A stretch of DNA of 25,606 bases. Origin: Candidatus Gastranaerophilales bacterium. Its GTDB lineage: Bacteria; Cyanobacteriota; Vampirovibrionia; Gastranaerophilales; Gastranaerophilaceae. This document shows positions 14,019 to 22,046 of the stretch, piece after piece. Under the pieces are notes generated by a model. The model had not been told where the DNA came from, ran no database searches, and saw only the letters and a list, made by a program, of their open reading frames with translations. The DNA lies in assembly GCA_900752845.1 (NCBI GenBank), contig CAADWU010000080.1, forward strand, positions 1 through 25,606, in the 5' to 3' direction. The position numbers and the translations under genes are program-made. Positions within the stretch are counted from its first letter, which is position 1, and the number at the start of each line of letters is the position of its first letter.

Positions 14019-15323
14019 ATGTCGAAGCAGGAAAATAAAACAGAGGTTATAGTTGTAGGCGGAGGACCGGCAGGAATTTCTTGCGCAATAACAATTGCAA
14101 GGGCAGGAAAAAACGTTGTATTAATCGAGCGTGGAAAATTTTCGGGCAGTAAAAATGTTTTTGGCGGTGCAATATATGCACAGCCTACACGTGAAATTTT
14201 TCCTGATTTTGAGAAAAATGCACCTGTTGAAAGAGCAACTGTCGAGCACAAATATGCTTTGCTTGGAGAAGAAGATGCAACAGTTATTTCTTATAAGAAA
14301 AAACATGCAGAACCTGTAAGTTATAGTGTTGTGCGTGGGAAATTTGACCGCTGGATGGCTGATGAAGCTAAAAAGGAAGGTGTTATTCTCGTTGAAGAAA
14401 CTGTAGTCAGAGAATTAATTTTAGAAGACGGATTTGTTAAAGGTGTTAAAACCGAGTTGGAGGATTACTACGCTGATATAGTAGTTCTTGCTGACGGTGT
14501 AAACTCACTTTTGGCAAAACAAATCGGTCTTAGAGGGGATATAAAACCCGAAGATGTTGCCTTAAGTGTAAAAGAAGTTATTAAGTTACCTAAAGAAGTT
14601 ATAAATAACCGTTTCCACGTTGAAGATAATGAGGGCTGTGTTTATGAACTGTTCGGCGGTCCTATGGCAGGTATGCTTGGTTTGGGATTTATGTACACAA
14701 ATAAAGAAGCTGTTACAATAGGTCTGGGTATAACTTTAAGTGAACTTGTGGAACATGGCTTAAAGCCTTATGAGATGCTTGAAGAGCTAAAATCTCATCC
14801 TGAAATTGCTCCTTTAATCAAAGACGGCGAACTCGTTGAATATTCTGCTCACTTAATTCCCGAAGGCGGTTATAAAAAAGTACCTCTTTTGTTTGGGGCA
14901 GGTGTAATGGTTTGCGGTGATGCTGCGATGTTTGTCAATAACCTTCACTGGGAAGGTACAAACCTTGCTATGATATCAGGTAAAATTGCAGGTGAAACGG
15001 CTGTTATAGCGTTAGGCAAAGGTGATTTTTCCGAACATTCGCTTGTTCGATATCAGGAAGAACTTGAAAATTCTTTTATCATGAAAGATTTAAGAACTTA
15101 TCGTGATTTGATGAGCGGTATCCATGAAAGACGTACGGAATTTTTAGGCTACTATCCGCAAAAAATAAACTCTTTCTTTGAAATGTTTACCTCTGTTGAC
15201 GGAATTCCAAAGCGTGAAAAATATTGGAATTTTATTAAAAGCATTTTCAAAGACAGAAAAATTGTCGAACTTTTCAAAGACGGCTGGTCTGCTGTTAAAT
15301 TATTATGGAGTATTTTAAAATGA
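14019..15323 (+). CDS. fixC: FixC-type electron-transfer flavoprotein:quinone oxidoreductase
   Basis: FixC is an FAD enzyme that passes electrons between an electron-transfer flavoprotein (FixAB) and quinone, working with the ferredoxin-like FixX. The FAD-binding Rossmann motif GGGPAG is at 14-19 with the glutamate of LIER soon after. Other family stretches are SVVRGKFDRWMADEA, DIVVLADGVNSLLAKQIGL and, near the C-terminus, VCGDAAMFVNNLHWEGTNLAM. Length (434) is usual for FixC. The fixX start overlaps its stop (ATGA). FixA and FixB are not in the window. The last 80 residues may form a membrane-surface element. Confidence 0.93.
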   Translation: MSKQENKTEVIVVGGGPAGISCAITIARAGKNVVLIERGKFSGSKNVFGGAIYAQPTREIFPDFEKNAPVERATVEHKYALLGEEDATVISYKKKHAEPVSYSVVRGKFDRWMADEAKKEGVILVEETVVRELILEDGFVKGVKTELEDYYADIVVLADGVNSLLAKQIGLRGDIKPEDVALSVKEVIKLPKEVINNRFHVEDNEGCVYELFGGPMAGMLGLGFMYTNKEAVTIGLGITLSELVEHGLKPYEMLEELKSHPEIAPLIKDGELVEYSAHLIPEGGYKKVPLLFGAGVMVCGDAAMFVNNLHWEGTNLAMISGKIAGETAVIALGKGDFSEHSLVRYQEELENSFIMKDLRTYRDLMSGIHERRTEFLGYYPQKINSFFEMFTSVDGIPKREKYWNFIKSIFKDRKIVELFKDGWSAVKLLWSILK

Positions 15324-15598
15324 GCAATCTTGAAGATAAATTATATACTGTAAAATATACCCCTGATACGGTTTCTCACTTGCAGCCCGTTCAGGAGTGC
15401 TGTCGTTTATGTAAATCCAAAATTTGTACAATAGTATGCCCTGCAGGAGTTTATGAATGGGACGAGGAAAATCAAAAGTTAATAGTAAACTATGAGAACT
15501 GTCTTGAATGCGGCGCATGCAGAATAGTTTGCGAAAGTTCATCTCTGGGCTGGGAGTATCCGAAAGGAACAAAAGGTGTAACCTTTAAGCAGGGGTAA
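15320..15598 (+). CDS. fixX: FixX-type ferredoxin-like protein
   Basis: FixX carries iron-sulfur chemistry for FixC. With this start it has 92 residues and two cysteine groups: Cys28, Cys31, Cys36 and Cys40 in CRLCKSKICTIVCPAG, and Cys61, Cys64, Cys67 and Cys71 in CLECGACRIVC. It ends with the typical GWEYPKGTKGVTFKQG. An in-frame ATG at 15305 exists, but the start at 15320 is preferred: it overlaps the fixC stop as ATGA and has GGAG 9 bases before it, while the earlier ATG has no ribosome binding site. Confidence 0.9.
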   Translation: MSNLEDKLYTVKYTPDTVSHLQPVQECCRLCKSKICTIVCPAGVYEWDEENQKLIVNYENCLECGACRIVCESSSLGWEYPKGTKGVTFKQG

Positions 15599-15614
15599 TT
15601 TTTTGTAATTTTAC

Positions 15615-15643
15615 TTGACATATTCTTCTAAAACCTTCATAAT
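15615..15643 (+). promoter_or_regulatory. Near-consensus promoter for the gene at 15676
   Basis: TTGACA (15615-15620), 17-base spacer, CATAAT (15638-15643). This is the best -35 in the window. The start site would be near 15650, leaving a short leader with AAGGAGAGG at 15664-15672. Confidence 0.75.
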
Positions 15644-15675
15644 TGTTATATCAGAGGAGTATAAGGAGAGGCATT

Positions 15676-16059
15676 ATGAAAGAAGAATACACTAATCAAC
15701 ACAGACGCTGGTATGACAAAGACCCTGTTTTGTCTCAAGCAGTCAGAACACTTGAACAATCAGATGATGAAACACAAATCAAAATTGCTTTAAATCTTAT
15801 CAAAATTATTATCGAACACAATATTGAAGATGAAAAATTTGAAGCTGTTGAAGATATTATTAATGCAGTAGGTTCAGGACTTGATGATAACAGAAAAGGC
15901 CGCTGGTACGATATTGATTCTACTTTGAGAACTGCTATGAGTATGCTGCAAAACTGTCCTTCTACAACTCAGCACATTATTGCTAAAGAAATGGCGAAAA
16001 TGGTTGTTGAATCTATAAAAAAAGAAGAAGAAACAGAAGACGATACGCAGGAACAGTAA
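15676..16059 (+). CDS. Hypothetical protein with an internal duplication, 127 aa
   Basis: A soluble all-helical protein made of two related halves: RRWYDKDPVLSQAVRTLEQ (from residue 10) and GRWYDIDSTLRTAMSMLQN (from residue 75). Each is followed by a long amphipathic helix (IKIALNLIKIIIEHN; IIAKEMAKMVVESI). The tail is acidic. ATG 15676 is chosen because AAGGAGAGG lies 4 bases upstream; an in-frame TTG at 15643 overlaps the -10 element and cannot be the start. The near-consensus promoter suggests good expression. Function unknown. Confidence 0.8.
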   Translation: MKEEYTNQHRRWYDKDPVLSQAVRTLEQSDDETQIKIALNLIKIIIEHNIEDEKFEAVEDIINAVGSGLDDNRKGRWYDIDSTLRTAMSMLQNCPSTTQHIIAKEMAKMVVESIKKEEETEDDTQEQ

Positions 16060-16070
16060 TTGGATTTTAT

Positions 16071-17354
16071 ATGACAGAAAAAATCAGGCTGTTATATGAT
16101 GCGGCATATATTTGTAATATTTTAGATAAAAACGCTCACAGAAGCGGAATTTTCTTTGTTGCTTACAATGTTCTTCTGGAACTTTTAAAGCATGATGAAT
16201 TTGATATTTGGCTTTACGGCGGAGGCGATGAAGTCAGGTTAGCGGAAGTTATTAAAAATTATAAAGAGTTTGCAGACTGCAAGATATATAAAAGTACTTT
16301 TTTAGAAAAACAGGTTAACTTTTGGGGCGATTTAAAGTACAAAAATAAAGTTAATAAACAAAGCAAAATTATGCGTCTGCTTATTATTATCATCTGGAAT
16401 ATTACACGAAAAATCAACGAACTGTATCTTAAGCTAAATTATAAAAAATTATATAATGATATAGACGTTTATTTTTCTCCTGCAAAAGCTGTTCCTAATG
16501 TGATTTTAAAAAAGAAAAACATAAAAAGATATACAATTTTGCATGATTTAATTCCGCTTATTAGCGGAACTCGAAAGGGAGCTTCTCAAAAATGGCTGTT
16601 CAAATTAGTTGATTCTATCAATAAAAACGATTACTATTTTGCAAATTCAGAATTTACAAAAAGCGATTTTATAAAATATGTTCCTGCAATTAATGCGGAT
16701 AACATCAATGTCATTCCGCTTTCTACAGGGATGAATTATGAAAAGATAAATGACGAAAATGTTATTAATAAAGTTAAGGAAAAATATAAAATTCCTTTTG
16801 ATAAGAAATACGTTTTCAGTTTATGTAATTTAGACCCGAGAAAAAATCTGGTTTTTGCCGTAAAGAATTTCCTTAAATTTGCGGAAAAGAATAATCTTGA
16901 TGACTTTGTAATCGTTCTTGGAGGAAGCGGCTGGAAAGACTTTCTTCCTCTGCTTGAAAAAGAAATCAGTAATCTCGGAGAAAAGCAGAATAAAATTATA
17001 AGAATAGGCTACGTAGATGATGAGGATATGTCAGCGTTATACAGCGGAGCAGAAATGTTTGTATGTCCTTCATTATATGAAGGTTTCGGTATACCTGTTT
17101 TAGAAGCTATGAAATGCGGATTGCCCGTAATTTGCTCTAATGTAACTTCATTGCCGGAGGTTATAGGGGATTGCGGTATACAAATTAATCCGCATTCTGA
17201 CGATGAACTTATTGCGGCTCTGGAAAAAATGTACTACGACCGCAATTTTCGTATCGAATGCATTGAAAAAGGTTTAAAAAGAGCAGAACTATTCAGTTGG
17301 GAAGCTTGCTGTAAAGTTATTACAGATAAAATTAAAAGCGATATGTCATTATAA
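16071..17354 (+). CDS. Glycosyltransferase, GT-B fold, family 4-like
   Basis: Transfers a sugar from an activated donor to a glycan or lipid acceptor, probably for a surface polysaccharide. The C-terminal domain has the GT4 pattern: YVFSLCNLDPRKNL, then DFVIVLGGSGW, RIGYVDDEDMSALYSGAEMFVCPS, and the E-x7-E motif from Glu337 to Glu345 in EGFGIPVLEAM. The N-terminal domain has TILHDLIPL and FANSEFTKSDF, seen in mannosyltransferase-like members. Starts 11 bases after the preceding gene. The stop overlaps the next gene convergently by 6 bases. Donor and acceptor cannot be told. Confidence 0.9.
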   Translation: MTEKIRLLYDAAYICNILDKNAHRSGIFFVAYNVLLELLKHDEFDIWLYGGGDEVRLAEVIKNYKEFADCKIYKSTFLEKQVNFWGDLKYKNKVNKQSKIMRLLIIIIWNITRKINELYLKLNYKKLYNDIDVYFSPAKAVPNVILKKKNIKRYTILHDLIPLISGTRKGASQKWLFKLVDSINKNDYYFANSEFTKSDFIKYVPAINADNINVIPLSTGMNYEKINDENVINKVKEKYKIPFDKKYVFSLCNLDPRKNLVFAVKNFLKFAEKNNLDDFVIVLGGSGWKDFLPLLEKEISNLGEKQNKIIRIGYVDDEDMSALYSGAEMFVCPSLYEGFGIPVLEAMKCGLPVICSNVTSLPEVIGDCGIQINPHSDDELIAALEKMYYDRNFRIECIEKGLKRAELFSWEACCKVITDKIKSDMSL

Positions 17355-17912
17355 TTTTATTGTTCTGAACACTGTGTAATATCTGTAATTGCCCCAGTAA
17401 ATAATTATTGAGATAAAGTTGTTATCTAAATCGGTTGTTTCCAGAAACGTATCTGGAGCAGGTTTGCGCTGAGAACTTTTTACTGTTTTACCTATAAAGT
17501 CGTAAAATTTTATGTGGAATTTTTGTGAAGGTGTAAGTTTTGCTTTTGGCAGGTTTTCGTCATAAAATCCCATAGGTACGATTTCCCTGTTATATGCAGG
17601 AATTATGTATTTAACTTTTCCCTGCTCTTTAAATAATATGTACCAGTTTCCTTTGTGTTCACGAGGAGTTAAAAGGTAATATCCCGGTTCTATTGTTATT
17701 GATTTAAAAAACAGAGGGGAAGTAAGTCTGAAAAGCGGATAAGGCGACCATGAAGTTGATTGTGTGTCATAGAGTTCTCCGGGATCAACGTTGTGAACGT
17801 ATGAAAAATCCGCCTCTGGTAAATCTCTGTAAATCTGTTCATAATCAATGTCAGCTGCCTGAACAGATGTAAAACCCAATAGTAAACATAAAATTACAAA
17901 AATTTTTTTCAT
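17349..17912 (-). CDS. Secreted hypothetical protein, 187 aa
   Basis: A clear signal peptide (MKKIFVILCLLLGFTSVQA) leads into a protein rich in Tyr and Phe with many short beta-type segments (SITIEPGYYLLTPREHKGNWYI; FISIIIYWGNYRYYTVFRTI). No known domain. It has no Shine-Dalgarno, but a candidate promoter lies almost on the start. It stands alone between a convergent glycosyltransferase and divergent speB. Envelope location inferred; function unknown. Confidence 0.72.
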   Translation of the reverse strand: MKKIFVILCLLLGFTSVQAADIDYEQIYRDLPEADFSYVHNVDPGELYDTQSTSWSPYPLFRLTSPLFFKSITIEPGYYLLTPREHKGNWYILFKEQGKVKYIIPAYNREIVPMGFYDENLPKAKLTPSQKFHIKFYDFIGKTVKSSQRKPAPDTFLETTDLDNNFISIIIYWGNYRYYTVFRTIKL

Positions 17913-17918
17913 ATTTCT

Positions 17919-17946
17919 ATTTTAATGGTTTAGTTAAAAAAAGCAA
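17919..17946 (-). promoter_or_regulatory. Candidate promoter for a leaderless message
   Basis: On the minus strand TTGCTT (17946-17941), 16-base spacer and TAAAAT (17924-17919), with 6 bases from the -10 to the ATG at 17912 and no Shine-Dalgarno. Hexamers are weaker than at 10257-10284. Confidence 0.4.
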
Positions 17947-17998
17947 GTATTTTTATGATAAAATATCTTTGCTTGATAAGGATAGTAAGGAGAAATTT

Positions 17999-18835
17999 AT
18001 GCTTAGCGGACCTTTTTTGGATAGAAACTGGATGGGACAAAACGAGGATTATGCATCTTCTGATATAGTAATGCTTGGAATGCCTTTTGACGGAACTGTA
18101 TCTTACCGTTCAGGCTCAAGGTTTGCACCTGAGCAAATCAGACTTGCAAGCTGGGGACTGGAGGAGTATTCGCCTGTTTTTGACAAATCTTTAGAGGATG
18201 TGAATTTTCATGATGCGGGAGATTTGGAGTTTCCTCTCGGTAATACGTATAAATCACTTGATTTAATAGAAAAGAATGTTCAAGATATTTATAAAGACGG
18301 CAAAAAAGTTTTCGGTATCGGAGGCGAACATCTTGTAACACTACCTGAAATAAAAGCTGTTTCAAAGTTTTATAAAGATTTGGCAATTGTTCATTTTGAT
18401 GCACATACTGATTTGAGAGAAGAATATCTGGGTGAAGAAATGTCGCATTCTGCTGTAATCAGGCACGCTTCAAAGATTGTCGGTCCGGAAAATATTAAAC
18501 AGATTGGAATTCGTTCGGGCATGAAGGAAGAATGGGAGTTTATGAAAGAAAATAAAACTCTTATTTATGAATATTCTCAACTTGATGTATTCAAGAGTAA
18601 AAAGATTTTTGTAACCGTTGATTTGGATGTCCTTGACCCTTCTGTTATGCCTGGAACAGGTACGCCTGAAAGTGGAGGTTTGCAATTTAATGAGCTTATC
18701 GGGTGGTTTAAATATTTGAAAAACTTTGATATAATAGGTGCTGATGTGGTTGAACTTGCGCCTGATTATGATGCTTCGGGAGTGTCTACTGCTGTTGCAA
18801 CAAAAGTTATCAGAGAATTGTTAATGGTATTTTAA
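17999..18835 (+). CDS. speB: Agmatinase (ureohydrolase family)
   Basis: Hydrolyses agmatine to putrescine and urea with a two-manganese centre, in polyamine synthesis. The ligand motifs are all present: GGEH (108-111), DAHTD (134-138) and DLDVLDP (208-214), with His111, Asp134, His136, Asp138, Asp208 and Asp210 as expected metal ligands. The ending MPGTGTPESGG...VVELAPDYDASGVSTAVA is typical of agmatinase. ATG 17999 is chosen over an in-frame TTG at 17969 because AAGGAG (17987-17992) lies 6 bases before it; length is then 278. First of four closely spaced genes. Formiminoglutamase or another ureohydrolase is less likely. Confidence 0.92.
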   Translation: MLSGPFLDRNWMGQNEDYASSDIVMLGMPFDGTVSYRSGSRFAPEQIRLASWGLEEYSPVFDKSLEDVNFHDAGDLEFPLGNTYKSLDLIEKNVQDIYKDGKKVFGIGGEHLVTLPEIKAVSKFYKDLAIVHFDAHTDLREEYLGEEMSHSAVIRHASKIVGPENIKQIGIRSGMKEEWEFMKENKTLIYEYSQLDVFKSKKIFVTVDLDVLDPSVMPGTGTPESGGLQFNELIGWFKYLKNFDIIGADVVELAPDYDASGVSTAVATKVIRELLMVF

Positions 18836-18836
18836 A

Positions 18837-20807
18837 ATGGTGATTGAACGTATTAATTTTTTAAAAGATGAAATTAATAAAGCAAATTATAAATATTACG
18901 TAGAAGATAACCCTTCTATAAGTGACTTTGAATACGATAAAATGTTTGCAGAGTTGAAAAAACTTGAGGAAGAAAATCCTTTGTTTGTTACGCCTGACAG
19001 CCCCACTCAAAGGGTAGGCTCTGTAAGCGAAAAATTTTTTCCGTACAAACATAAATATCGTTTGTACAGTCTTGACAATACTTATGAGTATGAAGATTTG
19101 GAAGATTGGTACAAAAAAATTGTAAAAGAATACGGTGAACAGGAACTTGTATGTGAACTTAAAATCGACGGGCTTGCAATTGCTTTAACTTATGAAAAAG
19201 GCAGTTTTGTAAGAGGTGTGACACGTGGTGACGGGGTTACGGGTGAAGATATTACTAACAACCTGAAAACAATTAAAGCAATTCCTTTAAAACTTTTTGA
19301 ACCTGCAAGTCTTGAGGTTCGTGGTGAGGTTTATATGCCGAAATCATCTTTTGAAAAACTCAATGACGAAAATCTTAAAAACGGCGAAAAACTTTTTGCT
19401 AACCCGAGAAATGCCGCAGCAGGCTCTATCAGACAGCTTGACAGTACTATTACAGCCAAAAGAGATTTGTCAATGTTTACTTATACCGGTATTTTTACTG
19501 ATGTTAAAGATGCCCCAAAAACTCATTATGACAGTATGATGTATTTGAAAAAACTCGGGTTTAAGATAAATCCGCATGTTAGACTTTGCAAAGATGCAAA
19601 AGAAGCTGTCGAATACTGTAAAGAATGGGATGAGAAACGTTTCGGGCTTGATTATGCTACTGACGGTGTTGTTATTAAAGTGAACAGTTTTGCAGTGCAG
19701 CAGGAAATGGGATTTACTTCACGTGCTCCTAAATGGGCAACAGCATTTAAATTTCCGCCGGAGGAAGTTACAACGGTTCTCAAAGATATAGAAATAGGTG
19801 TAGGAAAAACCGGAGCAGTTACGCCTGTTGCGGTTTTAGAACCAGTTCAGCTCGGCGGCAGCACTGTTTCAAGAGCAAGTCTGCATAACTTTGATGAAGT
19901 CGGAAGACTTGATGTAAGAATTGGTGACAGAGTTCTGGTGAAAAAAGCTGCTGAAATTATTCCAAAAGTTGTTAAGGTAATTGATGATGAGGAGCATTTT
20001 AAACTTAAACCTTATACTCCGCCTGAAAAATGTCCTTACTGCGAAACAAAGTTGACTACACGTGACGGTGAGGTTAATTTGTATTGCGAAAATCCTTTAT
20101 GTCCTGCTAAAGTGAAATCAAAAATTGAATTCTGGGTGTCTAAAGATGCTATGGATGTAGATAATATCGGGCCTTCGATTATTGAACAGCTGTACGACAG
20201 AGGGTTTATAAAGTCGGCAGTAGATTTATACAGATTAAATATGCAGGATTTTATGATGCTTGATGCCGTAAAAGAAAAATCAGCATTTAATATGTATAAT
20301 GCAATCCAAAACAGCAAGCATAACCCTTTAAACAGGTTATTAACAGCTTTAAATATCCGAAATGTCGGTAAAGAAACAGCAGAACTTCTCGCAGGTGAAT
20401 TTGGAACACTGGATAATATTATGTCTGCTTCAGTTGAGGATTTTATTGCAATCGACGGTATTGGCGAGATTATGGCTGTTGATATTTATGAATTTTTTCA
20501 CAATGAAGAAAATATCAAAAATCTTGAAGAATTAAAGAAACTGGGTGTTGAGCCTGCGGCTCCGGCAGAAGTTTCATCAGATGAATTTAAAGGTAAAACT
20601 TTTGTTCTTACAGGAACATTACAAAATATGACAAGAGATGAAGCTGCTGAAAAAATTAAGCAAAAAGGCGGAAAGACTTCGTCTTCGGTATCAAAAAACA
20701 CCTCTTATGTGGTTGTCGGAGAAAATGCAGGTTCAAAATTAGAGAAAGCTCAAAAATTAGGTGTTATAATATTGACAGAAGATGATTTTCTGAGGATGAT
20801 AAGTTAG
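18837..20807 (+). CDS. ligA: NAD-dependent DNA ligase LigA
   Basis: Seals nicks in DNA during replication and repair using NAD. Domains in order: N-terminal NMN-binding helices with YYVEDNPSISDFEYD (20-34), adenylation domain with the lysine motif KIDG (109-112), OB fold (about 310-385), a Cys4 zinc finger (Cys400, Cys403, Cys418, Cys423), helix-hairpin-helix repeats (about 430-575), and a C-terminal BRCT domain (about 583-656, KGKTFVLTGTLQNMTRDEA). Length (656) is normal. Starts one base after the speB stop, so it is probably expressed with it; no clear Shine-Dalgarno is seen. Confidence 0.97.
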   Translation: MVIERINFLKDEINKANYKYYVEDNPSISDFEYDKMFAELKKLEEENPLFVTPDSPTQRVGSVSEKFFPYKHKYRLYSLDNTYEYEDLEDWYKKIVKEYGEQELVCELKIDGLAIALTYEKGSFVRGVTRGDGVTGEDITNNLKTIKAIPLKLFEPASLEVRGEVYMPKSSFEKLNDENLKNGEKLFANPRNAAAGSIRQLDSTITAKRDLSMFTYTGIFTDVKDAPKTHYDSMMYLKKLGFKINPHVRLCKDAKEAVEYCKEWDEKRFGLDYATDGVVIKVNSFAVQQEMGFTSRAPKWATAFKFPPEEVTTVLKDIEIGVGKTGAVTPVAVLEPVQLGGSTVSRASLHNFDEVGRLDVRIGDRVLVKKAAEIIPKVVKVIDDEEHFKLKPYTPPEKCPYCETKLTTRDGEVNLYCENPLCPAKVKSKIEFWVSKDAMDVDNIGPSIIEQLYDRGFIKSAVDLYRLNMQDFMMLDAVKEKSAFNMYNAIQNSKHNPLNRLLTALNIRNVGKETAELLAGEFGTLDNIMSASVEDFIAIDGIGEIMAVDIYEFFHNEENIKNLEELKKLGVEPAAPAEVSSDEFKGKTFVLTGTLQNMTRDEAAEKIKQKGGKTSSSVSKNTSYVVVGENAGSKLEKAQKLGVIILTEDDFLRMIS

Positions 20808-20821
20808 AAGGTAAAGGATTT

Positions 20822-21244
20822 ATGAAAAAAAATACTAAAATTATACAGATATCAGGGTTACGTGGAATTTTGATGCTGGTTTTTGTCGCAACTTGTCTTG
20901 CAGCAGGATTTATAGCGTTCCCTGCAATAGCTGCAATGTATGCTTGGAACTATGCAGGTAATTTTATTATGCTTCCTGTTATTAATATTTATCAAGGGTT
21001 AATGCTCTGGGCTATTGTAGCTATTTCAGTATATATTATTAATGACAGAAAAAAATACCTTGTTGCATTTAAAACGCCAGGTGAACTTAATGATGAAGAA
21101 ATGAAAAATCTTTTGGAGCGTGTTAAAGTTCAAGCGCAAGCTAAAGCATTAAATTCAATGGTACTAAAAGCAGGCGATGTTAAACCTGTAGAGAAAAAAG
21201 AAAAAACTGAAGAAGTTTCAGAAAATAAGAAGGAGAATGTATGA
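20822..21244 (+). CDS. Small membrane protein of unknown function, 140 aa
   Basis: Two hydrophobic segments, about residues 15-38 (GILMLVFVATCLAAGFIAF) and 48-71 (IMLPVINIYQGLMLWAIVAI), are followed by a charged tail rich in Lys and Glu that should lie in the cytoplasm. No known domain is recognised. It starts 15 bases after ligA with AAAGGA upstream, and its stop overlaps the start of the SIMPL-domain gene by 4 bases (ATGA), suggesting the two products work together at the membrane. Confidence 0.75.
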   Translation: MKKNTKIIQISGLRGILMLVFVATCLAAGFIAFPAIAAMYAWNYAGNFIMLPVINIYQGLMLWAIVAISVYIINDRKKYLVAFKTPGELNDEEMKNLLERVKVQAQAKALNSMVLKAGDVKPVEKKEKTEEVSENKKENV

Positions 21245-21978
21245 GAAAAGTTTTATTAACTGCTGCTGTATTAGGGTTGCTAATAGGCTCAGCACCGCTG
21301 GCATCTCAGGCTGTTACTACAGCAGTTGAAAGAGGTTATATTTCTGTTAATACAACAGCAAATACCGAACTTGCACCTGATGTTGCAGAAGTTTCCATTG
21401 CTGTACAAACTACTGATTCAAAATCTATGCAGAAAGCTACGCTTCAAAACAAAGAAGTATCAGATAAAGTTATTTCTGCTTTAAAATCTATGATTAATAC
21501 AGCTGACGGTGATTATATTAAAACTTCAGATTTTAACGCTTCACCTATTTACAGCTATTCTGGAAGCAGAAGAACGCTTGATAAATATCAGGTTTCAAAT
21601 TCTATCATAATTCATACAAAATCTATTGAAAAAGTCGGAGCTATGATTGACAAAGCTATTGCATTAGGTGCTACAAATGTTGACAGTCTTGCTTTTTCAG
21701 TTTCTAACTATGAGAATCAATGCAATGACTTGCTTTCAATAGCAACCAAAAAAGCACAGAACAGGGCAAATTCTATTGCTAAAACTGCTTCAACAACCGT
21801 TACAGGTATTCGTTCTTTAGATGTAAGCTGTAGTGCTAATAATGCTTACCGTCCGCAATACAGAATGATGATGGCTAAGAATATGGATGCAGCAGGTGCC
21901 GAAACATCTTCTACATCTATTGAAAAGGGTGTTGTAAAAGTATTTGCAACAGTAAATGCAAGTTTCTTTGTAAAATAG
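21241..21978 (+). CDS. SIMPL-domain (DUF541) exported protein
   Basis: A signal peptide (MRKVLLTAAVLGLLIGSAPL, cleavage probably after ASQA) is followed by a SIMPL domain: ISVNTTANTELAPDVAEVSI, the long helix QKATLQNKEVSDKVISALKS, and YQVSNSIIIHTKSIEKVGAM, with a closing VVKVFATVNASFFVK. SIMPL proteins sit in the periplasm or envelope; E. coli YggE, implicated in oxidative stress, is a member, but the activity is unclear. AAGGAG precedes the ATG. Last gene of the speB-ligA unit, followed by a strong terminator. Confidence 0.87.
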   Translation: MRKVLLTAAVLGLLIGSAPLASQAVTTAVERGYISVNTTANTELAPDVAEVSIAVQTTDSKSMQKATLQNKEVSDKVISALKSMINTADGDYIKTSDFNASPIYSYSGSRRTLDKYQVSNSIIIHTKSIEKVGAMIDKAIALGATNVDSLAFSVSNYENQCNDLLSIATKKAQNRANSIAKTASTTVTGIRSLDVSCSANNAYRPQYRMMMAKNMDAAGAETSSTSIEKGVVKVFATVNASFFVK

Positions 21979-22008
21979 GAGCTTAGCCTTTAAATCACGA
22001 ATTAGTTA

Positions 22009-22044
22009 AAACACCAAATTCTTTTTAGAATTTGGTGTTTTTTT
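22009..22044. terminator. Strong, probably two-way terminator between convergent genes
   Basis: AAACACCAAATTCT (22009-22022) pairs without mismatch with AGAATTTGGTGTTT (22027-22040) around a TTTT loop and runs into T to 22044. Read from the other strand it is followed by TTTT, so it can also serve the minus-strand gene ending at 22047. Confidence 0.92.
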
Positions 22045-22046
22045 AT

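Noticed and set aside
15305..15319. Upstream ATG as the fixX start.
   Set aside because: No Shine-Dalgarno; ATG 15320 has GGAG at 9 bases and the ATGA overlap with fixC.
15643..15675. TTG 15643 as an earlier start for the RWYD-repeat protein.
   Set aside because: It overlaps the -10 element, so it would not be in the transcript; ATG 15676 has a strong ribosome binding site.
17969..17998. TTG 17969 as the agmatinase start.
   Set aside because: No ribosome binding site; AAGGAG stands 6 bases before ATG 17999 and inside the longer frame.
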